Shown here: one piece after another, positions 47,935 to 58,113 of the stretch
How the letters are laid out: every line of letters starts with the position of its first letter
Numbering within the stretch: position 1 is the first letter of the stretch
Assembly: GCA_002105175.1 (NCBI GenBank)
Contig: MCGE01000012.1
Coordinates: 558,001-622,000 of the forward strand
Origin: Absidia repens
Taxonomy: Eukaryota > Mucoromycota > Mucoromycetes > Mucorales > Cunninghamellaceae
Reading direction: 5' to 3'
Length of the DNA stretch: 64,000 nucleotides
Position numbers and translations under genes: made by a program
The notes under the pieces: generated by a model
The model's database searches: none
The model's input: only the letters and a program-made list of their open reading frames with translations
What the model was told of the DNA's origin: nothing

Positions 47935-50104
47935 AAAACGTAAGATCATCACAAAAAAAAAAAAAAAAAAAAAATCAAGTATGTCGTGTACACACCATCA
48001 TATTCACCTTCTTTTTTTTCACCATGTAGAAGTGCGTGACACCCAAAACATGAAATACCTATCATACATACATACCCTCAGTTTACTTTTAGTTTTATGC
48101 TTGGTCCTTAGTATTACTGTATATTTTACATTTAGTTGTTGTTTTTATCCCAAATCCATTTCAAATGGCAATAAAGTGCTTGAATTTTTTTTTTATATAT
48201 TAAATACAGCTTCTAACGGGAGGGGTACATTTTTTAACATTGGCTAGGGGATGAGCATTTTGGCGGAAATGACTGGAATTTTGGGAAATAGAGATTAGAT
48301 GACTCTGGCGTGTTACATTTCGGTGGGTAGTGTCGTGAGACTCAACTAGTTTTGTTTTGAGCTCTTATGTATTGATGTTGTAAAATACAGGGCACAATGA
48401 AAATAGGAAACTAAATATAGATATTATGCTTAATCGGGTGAAGATTGCGCTGACGACCCGGTTTTGGTTGGTTTATATGAATGGTGGAGCCAGAATAATG
48501 GTAAAGGTGTTATATAAACTAACCTTGAATCATCAGCAGGTTTCTGTGCCAATTGGGGAGTGGGGACGGAGGTTGGCTATATGTACTTGGTTTAATGGTG
48601 GAGTGGCCATTGAATAGAAAAAGCCCTCATTTTTTTTTTTTTTTTTTTTACTATGACAGTATACTGATCAGAAAACAGGAGAAAAACACTCATAGTACAA
48701 TCTAAGCATATTAATAAAGCGGATAACCATAAATAATACTACGTTTGATATTAAATGAGTCGCAAAGCTCGTGCGAGGAGGAAATAGTCTTAGCGTGTAG
48801 GCTAGAAAGCAGGTGTTTATAATAGGACACTCATAAAAAACTAGTATAGTCACTGCATTTTTCACTATCTGCATGTTCATAGGTGGTTAATAAAAAGTTA
48901 TATTTTATTGAAGTTATAAGGTCAACATAAACTAGGGAGGATATGCTAACAAGGGGTCTATTGTATTTGCCGTACAGTATGTACTGTGTAATATGTACAT
49001 AGCAATGAGTGATACTAGATGGGGATCTGCAGAACGATCAATACTAATTTATAGGAACAATGGCAAAAAGGATCTGTTGTACAAGGTATACGTGAAATAA
49101 CGGGTTTGAAAGGGAAAAAAATGTATTCTATTGTACTGTACTGTACAGAAAAGTGTACAAGTTCATATGAGAATTCTTTGGTTGCAACATGTAAAAGAGT
49201 TCTATTGTACTTTGCAACGCATGATAAAGACTAAAGATACATTTTTCATTGAAGCATTTAAAGAAGCTATATTTTATTGAGTTGTAGATACGAACTACGG
49301 ATAAACTAACACTAAACTAAGCAAATGGAGGTTCTAAAAACCAGCTAAAGGTTCAAAATCCTGGATCCAAAATGAAAGGGTTTCCCCATGCATCTTGTAA
49401 TCCCTGAGCTGAAAACGCTTCTAAACTAGTCCTGATACAATTCTAGGTCCAACATATCCCTATAGAAGTTGAATGCTGAAGAAAAAAAAAAAGGGGGGGG
49501 AACAAAAGAAAAAGAGTGGAAAAAAAATTTTGGAGTAAATAAATATTCACGTGTGCTGGGTTTGAAAGTTTTTGGTGCAACTGGCGAGCTTCGCCATATG
49601 TTCTTCTGCCCTTTTGTATTCCTGTCAAAGATCCTTCTACGGTTTATTAACTTTAAATTGAGACAAAAGTAAAATAAATTAAGACGATGGTATAATAAAA
49701 TTGGGATGGGAAAAAAAATTGAGGTGGGTAAAAAAAAAATTGGGATGGGCAAGAAATAATTCATAACAGGCGTCTCAAAATTATGTAAATGGTGTCTTAA
49801 TTTTCAGTTTCCATCGTCCATAAAAATTTGCACTTCATCTCAATTGAAACTTAAAACACTGTAGTAGCATCTCCTCCCCCCTCCCCCTCCCCCAAAAAAA
49901 GCACCAAAAATAACATAATTCAAAAAGAAAGGAATAAAAAAAAAAAAAAAAAGCAAAAGCCGAAAATAATAGACATATATTGAAGGTATTGAATAAATGT
50001 GATTTCATCTTTATTAAATTTGCCGACTGATAAGGTAAAAGACCCTCAATAGACAAAATAACAACAATATAAACCTGACATGCAGTGAAAAAGGGTAAGT
50101 AAAT
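47935..50104. other. Gene-free spacer, 2.2 kb, with repeat copy G
   Basis: Between the unrecognised gene and the bromodomain-like gene (convergent). Contains repeat copy G, a T run at 48630-48649, and several GTAC-rich palindromes (48970-49000 and 49130-49150). No protein-like frame. Confidence 0.55.
48775..49640 (-). repeat. Dispersed repeat family, copy G (partial)
   Basis: Inner end at 49267 (CTATATTTTATTGAGTTG), 13-mer at 49395-49407 (reverse strand), CACGTG near 49548 with flank GTGCTGGG instead of GGCGGG. Tail to the left from about 48775 (GTGCGAGGAGGAAATAGTC matches the tail of F). The outer inverted end is not recognisable, so this copy is truncated or diverged. Confidence 0.6.
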
Positions 50105-52161
50105 CTACGACCTAAGGGGACTAGACGAGTGTACGGGTGTTAGTTTGTGAGAAGTGGAAGGGGATGCTGCTGCTAATGAAGGCGAAGAAGTGGAGGATGG
50201 TGAAGAAGATGATGAGAGAGTTGGTTGTTGTGTTTGAGATGGTAAATCATGACCCTGAACATCAATCAAACGCCATCGATCCTTGGAATAAGTTGGTGTA
50301 ATGTTGGCGAAGGGCGGTGGCAAAGAAGGATCAATTTTTTCAGAGGTTGGGAAGGCAAATATTTTGTTGGAAGGTAGCGATCCACGGTAAGACACTTCTT
50401 GTAACGGTAATCTTGACATGGCAAGTTCTATATCCTGTCGATGTGTAACAGAGGATGGTGATAATTGAGACAATATTTGGTAAAGGTTTTGCTGTAATTT
50501 GTTGGCTAACATATAATAAGAATAAAAAGATAAACGTTAGCATGCGTATGTATGTGTGTGAAGTTGCTAAATATACATTATAAATGCTCCTCCTCTCTTC
50601 TTCTTTACCAGTTTCTTGTTCTTCTACATCCACTTTTCCAAAATGCGTGTTGTCTGCCGATGGCGCTGTTGATGTTGATTTGAAGCGATTTTCTTGGTGT
50701 GTCAATAGTTTTCCAATCAGTTTTTCGTTTTTTCCCAATAATCCATTGGCGTCATCAACATCGTTGGTGTCTTCTTTTTCAATATCGTTGGATGCAGCAC
50801 TTTCCAAAATAGCATCGACATTCAACCCTTGATCCTTGAGCCAGTCTACATCTATGTCACAATCCATATCTGATTCCTCATCGCGATGCTGCTTTTGCTG
50901 TATCCTGCTTGTCTCCGTTTGTACTAAATGGCGTCGCTGCTTCCGTTCCCATCGTCTATGGCGTTTAGCTGCGCGGCCCATATATGTTGATTCATAAGAT
51001 GTATTTGCATTGTTGGAATCACAGGCGGGAGCAAATGTTGTAAAAGCACCATAATCAAGCCATTGAACTACAAAAGAGGACGCATCAGTATAACATCACA
51101 TATTTAACATACAATATGTCCGACCCATTTTTCTTTCTTTCTTACCAGGAACAATGGGTTTATCTTCATGTTTGGAGTGTCTTGAAGGAAATCGATAAGG
51201 CTGTTGAATAGACTCCTTCAACGCAGGTACTGTGAATGATTCCGGTGGCACTGGATGGATGGCAATTGTTTGTATCTTGGGTGCTTTATCAAAAAAAAAA
51301 GTATGTGTCAAATTGCAATTGATTTTCTAGACAGTGTATTTTTTTTTTTTTTTTTTTTTTTTTGTATATAGCTTACGTAAATGTTCCTGACTTTGATTTA
51401 TGCTAGCATTGGCGTCGGTGAAGATGAATCCATCAATAGTTGGGCGGAATAAAGCAGTTCTTATCCGATCTTGATTATTGGGGGATAAGGTCGAGGTGTC
51501 CATCATCAAAGAAGCGTGGTCCCGGCTTATTTCTAACTGAAGACTTACAAGTACTGAATTGTAAAGGTGTTCAATGTCGTTTTGTTGCTGTGTTTTGGAA
51601 GCTGATCGCACCTTTGTAAATAGTATATCAAGATCGTTCTATTTGAAAAGAAAAAAATAAAAACGAGGCGAGTTAATAGATGATACAAGCCATGGAGTGG
51701 TATGATACGCTATATTTCTTATAATTTACTTTGAATTCATCAGGATGACTGTAGTGATTCGTATTTATTTTCTCCAAGATGGCGTGGAATGGCGTTAGTT
51801 CTTCGATATTAAATTTGTCGTATCTAATAGTGCAAAACGTGTATAAAAACCCGCGTCAAGATATTAAATAGATAGATATATATATATATATATTTGCCAT
51901 TTACCTTGTCAAAGTAGCCAGTATATCGCTAAAGGTTTGATTCAAAGGAGTGAGATCATCGTTTGAGTCGTAGGAATGTCGCTTTTTGCTTATGCTTCTG
52001 CCAGTAGTAGAAGGCGGATCAATTACACCGGACTGTAAGTGAGTGTGTTTTCGTTGTTGATGTGACGAGCTGGATAGTTGCGGTTTTGATGTTTTTGTAG
52101 TCAAAGTGCTGTGTTGAGTGGGGGACCCTAGATTTGAGTTCATTTCAGTAGCAGTTGGCAT
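50105..52161 (-). CDS. Bromodomain-like protein, possible RSC subunit (Rsc58-like)
   Basis: Six exons: 52161-51905, 51823-51730, 51638-51377, 51283-51146, 51067-50609, 50505-50105; 536 residues. Residues ~95-135 (LTPFHAILEKINTNHYSHPDEFKNDLDILF) match the helix-loop of the second half of a bromodomain: I-x-x-K-hydrophobic-x-x-x-x-Y-x-x-x-x-E-F-x-x-D-hydrophobic. The acetyl-lysine Asn expected just after (FxNa-x-x-YN) is not present (FTKVRSASK), so acetyl-lysine binding is doubtful. A middle block DYGAFTTFAPACDSNNAN and a basic RAAKRHRRWERKQRR follow, then an acidic region and a Ser-rich tail. Degenerate bromodomain plus such a middle block recalls the chromatin-remodeller subunit Rsc58, but this is only a resemblance. 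It could be another nuclear bromodomain protein. Confidence 0.6.
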
Positions 52162-52915
52162 AGGTTGATTTTTTTATTTTGATTTTTTTATTTTAATTCA
52201 AAAGAAAAGAGAGGTAAAAAAAAAAAAAAAAAGTTTAGGACAGGGAAAAATAAAAAAAAAGCGGTTTTTAAAAAATATCCACCTGGCAAAGTGGGAATTG
52301 CATTTGCCTGAAATTTTTTTTTGTGGCAGCGTGATCCAATTTTTAACGATACCCAATTTTAGTAAACATATTGGTTGAATAATGAAAGGTCGAATAGACC
52401 CCATAATTATTGTCCATGAACCAAGGATACATGCTTTTGACTTAATCTAAAGGAGAAACTGGTCAAACACGAGTCCTTTTTTTTTTCAAGGAGAGTTTGT
52501 ACGAACAAACAAGGGAAATACCGGAAGCATGAAAATCAGTTTATTATGTATGAAGGCGTTGTTATCCCCTTCAATTTCTCCTTGGCTGAATGATATAAAA
52601 GCAGATTTTTAGAACATATCTTGTCTTTTTTCGGTAATTTCTCTTTCTTTCTTTTTATATAGGTCTTTTTTTCCATGCTGTTATGAAAGCAAGTCAATAT
52701 TCGCTTTGTAGTCAACACATCCTTCTGATAATTTGAGCACCAAATCCATCGTAAATTGATATTTTCATTACAGTAAACTCTGTATATGATGTATTTTAAT
52801 GGTAAAAAAAGGCATTTATTTCAAGAATATTTGTTAAAGGGAAGTATCTGGGTTTGAAGTGGCCAACTGGCCATATTTGTTAATTGGTTAAAAAAAAAAA
52901 AAAAAAGATCCCATG
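52162..52915. other. Spacer between two minus-strand genes
   Basis: Holds the promoter of the bromodomain-like gene (A/T-rich with a run near 52217) and the 3' end of nothing recognised on the plus strand. A short minus frame at 52536-52718 is Lys-rich and has no support. Confidence 0.45.
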
Positions 52916-53855
52916 TCAGAAAAAATCATGTGGATAAAAAGGCTGTTGTGGGGTTAAAAAATGATAGTTAATATTTTGTAAATAATCCAATTCAATAGAA
53001 AAATCAGAGTGGGCCACATTAAATAGACTAGTCGTCCAGGGTGGATGCTCAAGGCTACTAGGTTGAAAGTGCGGCGCATGAATCTGGACTGCTCCTTGGA
53101 AATTTCCTTGCGTCGTAGGCAGCTGCAAACCAAAGGGTTGACCATCAAGACTGGGCGTTGTTGTAATGCCAAAGATAGGATCATCATTCACCAAAGAAGC
53201 GGAATTATAGGTTTCCATACCACGGCCATCATCATCATTAGGAAAAACAAGGGTGTCATCTGCCAAAGGTGCCGCGGGCAAGGGAGAAGATCCTTCTGGT
53301 ATCAATGACCCCTGATTGTAATAAGCATGATCATAATTTGGCGCAATCCCATGACTCGGATGACATCTTTCTTGATCCGTTCGATTTCCATAGTCATATT
53401 GATTCTTCAAAGATGGACTCACAGGTAATAAAGGATGGAACCTCAGGCGAGTTCTTCTGGATGAGGATAATCGGTTCCTGGATCTTCCTCTATTGTGAAT
53501 TTTCATGTGACGTCGTAAATTGCTCAACAATGAGAAATAACGACCACACATGATACTATTTTCAAAACAAAATAAATGTTAAGTTTTTTATACAAAAAAA
53601 AAAAAGGTAAGTTTTAACGTCCGCTCCCTTAAAACGCTCTGGGCAACCAACTTACGCAGGACATTTATGGGGTTTTTCGCCAGTGTGAGAAAAAATATGT
53701 GCCTTAAGTCCACTTGGTTTTACAAATGTTTTTAGACAATGGGGACATTCGTTTGTTCTTCGCTTTTCAGCTAGCTTGATAGTGTTAAATTGGCTTGTAA
53801 GGCAATTCAGTTGGTGAGCCCTCATCGAGCGTTTTCCTTGTTTGTTTCCTGGCAT
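52916..53855 (-). CDS. Two-finger C2H2 zinc-finger protein
   Basis: Exons 53855-53656 and 53555-52916 give 279 residues. Finger 1 is CPHCLKTFVKPSGLKAHIFSH, then the TGEKPHK linker typical of DNA-binding C2H2 arrays. Finger 2 (CPAIMCGRYFSLLSNLRRH) has a CX4C spacing and is split by the intron after its first Cys. An Arg/Ser-rich basic segment (NRGRSRNRLSSSRRTRLR) follows and may add nuclear import. The rest is Asp/Pro/His-rich without domains and ends in HDFF. It is probably a transcription factor, one of the many two-finger genes of Mucoromycota; no specific orthologue is claimed. Confidence 0.82.
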
Positions 53856-55984
53856 TATAGCAGAAATAGATATTTGAATTCAAATGTGGAAAAGAAGAGA
53901 TTGTAGAAGAATTTGCGGCATATAAATACACTGAGAAGAATGAAAATAAGAAATAGGGAGAGGTACCACTGATTTATGCAGGCCTTTGATTTAAACATCA
54001 TTTGTTTGTTATTTTCTTGTCATTATAAATGATTGATTATACAAAAATATAAATGTCATCAGATCACTATCATAAAAAACATGCCAATAGTCATCATCCG
54101 CTCCATTAATAAGATCACGTCCCCAAAGGTTGACACCCAAGGAAATGATAGAGAAAAAAAAAAGTCATATTTGAAAGTCCGCGTGCGATCAGGGACGCAT
54201 ATTTTTCTTTGTTCTATTTCATGGAAGAATGTGTGAATAATCACGGATCAGTACGCGTAAGTGGACACATAAATAGCCGCTTTGCTAAGCTAACAAAGTA
54301 CTTAATATACATGTGTGTACTGTGCTATGCTACGTGAGTGATTTTTTAAGATTATATATGCTATGGCATAACTAGTTTTTTTTTTTTTTTTTTTTTTTGG
54401 ACTCCATATCAAGGTAATATCATAGTGCCTGTCATTGGCACTATGAGCGTCATATATTAATTCAGGAAAGTTAATCGAATAACTATGATGAATTTTGTTT
54501 GCTTTTTGACAACAAACGACAACGAACAAGTCCAAGCTTGAGTACAGTGATTACCTTACTTCGTTAAACCTAGCAACGTTAGAGAAGGGGAAGGGGATGA
54601 TATTCAAGCTTATTTTGACCCAGTACTGTGGTACTCCATGGTTGGTGGAATAGTTAAAAGTCTCCGTGATCCTTCCTTTTTACCCTCCGTAAAAAAAGTC
54701 ATCACCCTTAATGAAAAGAAAGCAAGGAGAAAAATTAAGCTTTTTGGGAGTGAGATAAAGATATTATGATATATGATATATGTATTTATAAAAATGTATT
54801 CATACTGTCTCTATACATGCATATCATAGAGAATCAAACAATTTACTTTCCCCGTGATGATTTTCAATTCAGAATTATTCTATGGACACAACAATGACAA
54901 TTTTAACGCTCTTTCTCTCTAGGAGTTGGCTGACTGTCAGAATATTTTGACCTGTTTTTTCAGCATGGCGCAAACTATGACTGTTATGATAACCTGTTTT
55001 TATTTAAAATGCTCATGTAATAAACAATGACAATTTATCATCAAAATATTAAAGTACAAACAATTACGAATAATAGAAATGATGAGATAATAACAGCCTT
55101 CCGGAAAATGTGAAATGATTTTGGTTCCTGATTTTTTTTCTTGATTGGATCTCTTCGATGTGACGATAGGATGAGCCCTAGCACGAAAATCGATGATTTA
55201 ATCTCCGTTACCACCAATCTAAAATTGAAAAATTAAAAATCAGCCCCTTGTTAACGCTGCCTAATTCTTACATTGGCAAGTGTGGGCCAACAAGGCGGCC
55301 ACAAGTGAAGTGTAAGAAACAGAAACAAACACACCCGACTCATTGAAAGTTTTTGTTTACTGGAAACGACACTGTCATAACAGTCAATTTCAAGACTTGT
55401 GCCTGAATTTGATTCACTTTCACAGCTATCTATATCGTCCCTAGCTTGCCCTGCAGACATGTTTCTGGCTTATACAGTGGAACAGGGTTCATGATAAACT
55501 ACCTTTTGAATTTCCCGGATAAGGGTTTTACGATATCATGACCATTTTGTATTGTACAGTTCTGTATAGTGCTGAATATATTGCTCAGGTAATATGGTAC
55601 TCGGTTGCGTGCCTATGTTGTATCGATTTATACTAGATTTAAAAGCACCACCATATACAATGGGTAGCAATTTCTGAACAAGGAAGCACATACAAAAGTA
55701 TACAGTATATGGGTAATAAATAATACCTAACAGTGGTTTTAGTTTTCGTGAAAAAATAATTACATCAGGAAACGGAACTGGTGAGTTTAGTTGCACACGC
55801 GACACGATATTTATTTTTTGTCAGTCACTCCGCTATTTTTTTTTTTTTTTTTGGAACATTTTTTACCGCTGGGCATTTTTTTTTTTTTCAGCGTTTCTTT
55901 CCCATTTGCCATTTCCCCTATTTTTGAAAATCGTCCCTCTCTTATTACTTTTTATATAGTTTATTCAATTGAAAAAGCAACAAC
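53856..55984. other. Spacer upstream of CDC6 with possible small minus-strand exons
   Basis: About 2.1 kb. Mostly AT-rich with T runs near 54376-54398 and 55836-55852. Two short minus-strand stretches (55251-55460 and 55536-55805) look more protein-like than the rest and are described in the findings, but neither has a recognised family. Nothing else stands out. Confidence 0.45.
55251..55460 (-). CDS. Doubtful small hypothetical protein
   Basis: ATG at 55460 opens MSAGQARDDIDSCESESNSG, an acidic Ser-rich start, followed by one hydrophobic segment (VCLFLFLTLHLWPPCW). A donor (GTAAGA) at 55271-55266 and an acceptor near 55222 would give a 69-residue product ending LANIGGNGD; unspliced it is 69 residues ending IRQR. 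No family is recognised. It may equally be chance. Confidence 0.25.
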   Translation of the reverse strand: MSAGQARDDIDSCESESNSGTSLEIDCYDSVVSSKQKLSMSRVCLFLFLTLHLWPPCWPTLANVRIRQR

Positions 55985-57805
55985 ATGAAACGCACACGAT
56001 CAGAAAACGCCTCTCGAAGTATGTATTCATGAATAAATATCATGCATTAGCTACGGCTGATATTGACCTCCTTTTGTTTATTTTTAGTTTCAAAACGACA
56101 ATTGAACGATGATGATAGTGAAAATTCATATAAAGCGACCCATGTCAAAGAAACCACGGTTGTAAAATCCATTAATAAACCAACCTCACCATTACGAAGT
56201 CTCACATCAAGCGTCCAAAGCCTTACAACTGATACAAGCAAAAAACCGCAACAACAACAGCAACCGCAGCCCGATATCTTTCAGCGTGGGAAGGCTTTGT
56301 TTCGACGAACAGTAGTTCCTTCGAGGTTGATTGGTCGTGAAGCAGAACGTACAACGATGATGGATTTTTGGACACAGCACGTATTGCTCAATAAACCTGG
56401 GGGACTCTATATCTCAGGTGCACCGGGGACTGGCAAAACAGCAATGTTAAACGACGTCAAAAGACAAATGGAAACAACATCAACAGCGAACAAGACGAAG
56501 GATAAAAAGCATACCACCAAAATGGCCATGATTAACTGTATGTCTGTCAATGAACCGAAAGCAATCTACACCAAAATTGTCACTGAACTTAAACCCACCA
56601 ACTCTCGTCAATCTCCATTTCCTGGTGATGCAGATATTATTGTGCAAGCTGAACACCTTTTATTGAACTCCAATAAAAACACACTATAGTAAGCCCCTCC
56701 ACCCGCTCCCCAAAGAAATAAGTAGCCTAGATATCTAATTTTTTTTTTATACTAGTGTTGTAGTTCTGGATGAAATCGACCATTTGGTTACAAGAGATAA
56801 AGGTGTTCTGTACAAACTCTTTGAATGGACTTCCTTACCGTCTTCTCGTCTTGTGCTGATTGGAATTGCTAATGCTATGAATATGACCGACCTTGTCCTC
56901 CCTCGACTTCGTGCCAAAAACTGTAAGAGAAAAACTCGTAACCGGTACATTGATTTGATTCTAATTTTGATTATTTAATTTGTTATATCATAGGTGAACC
57001 TCAATTACTCAACTTCAACCCTTACAAAGCTGCCGATATCTCTGCCATTATCAAGGATCGACTGTATTCCCTATTAGACGATGACCGACATTGCCAAAAT
57101 ACAGAAACGAAACCAACAACACCACTACCGTTGATACAACCGATTGCTGTGGAACTTTGTGCAAAAAAGGTGGCAGCAAGAAAAGGGGATTTACGTCAAG
57201 CATTCGATCTATGTCAGCAGGCGATTGAATTAGCACACAAGGAATACAAACGGAGTAACACAAACTGCAACAACGTTCTTCGTGACAGCAAAACCAACAC
57301 CAAAGTTTCTGGAAGTAGATCGCAACTCTCCGCAACTGACCCTCCAAAAGTGACCATTCGACACATCAGCGCTGTATCACAATCTCTTACTGGCAACTCT
57401 GGAAAAGATAAACTTAGCAAACTGACTACTCAACAACAAATTGTGATGGGAACTTTATGGAAACTCAAGCAGAAGAAAACTCGTACCACAATGTCGGATG
57501 TAAGCTAGCAATTTGATCTATTAGTAAACTATTCGACACTTTATATTAATATCATATTGGTCGTCCTTTTTTTTTTATAATAGGTTTGCAGTGAATACAC
57601 AAGCACAATCAAGGCCAATGGCACTATACCACCTGTCACCACTACTGAACTCTACACAATCATATCAAATATTCAAGATATTGGTCTGCTTTCCATCAAA
57701 GGTTCCAAAGAACAAACCAAACAACAAGTTTTACTGAATATGGAGGATTCGGATCTCAAGAACATGATTGATGAAGTGCCCCTTTTGAAAAACATATTCC
57801 AATAG
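55985..57805 (+). CDS. CDC6: Replication licensing ATPase Cdc6
   Basis: Exons 55985-56018, 56088-56688, 56756-56922, 56994-57499 and 57584-57805 give 509 residues. The N-terminus is basic with CDK-type sites (TSPLR) and a KRQLN cyclin-docking-like motif. The AAA+ core has LIGREAE, Walker A SGAPGTGKTAM, Walker B VVVLDEIDHLV, sensor 1 LIGIANAMNMTD, the Arg-rich LPRLRAK and the sensor 2 region GDLRQAFDLC. A C-terminal winged-helix follows. There is no BAH domain, which separates it from Orc1. Cdc6 joins ORC at origins in G1 to load MCM2-7. The gene lies in tandem before the CCCH gene, 308 bp away. Confidence 0.93.
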
Positions 57806-58113
57806 TAGTTAGAAGTTCTTTCCCCTCTCTTATTTATCTCTCTCTCACACACTCACACACACACACACACGCATTGTATCTCCCACCGTATCACATTATT
57901 CTCACCCACCTGAATATATATAAATATATAGTTTTATGCTCATGCTTGATATCAAAATAAAAAAATACGATCATACCATTTATCTTCTATGAAAAATGTT
58001 TGTGTCATGCTTTTTAGATGAATTTGAACGCCGACAGTGGCTCATTATTTTTGCGTCTTTCGCCTTTCATTCTATTTTTTCTTTATTCTCTTTTGTATTG
58101 TATTTTTTGAAAT
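57806..58113. other. Spacer CDC6 to CCCH gene
   Basis: 308 bp. A (CA)n-like stretch near 57844-57872 follows the CDC6 stop. T/C-rich run before the next start. No gene. Confidence 0.45.
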
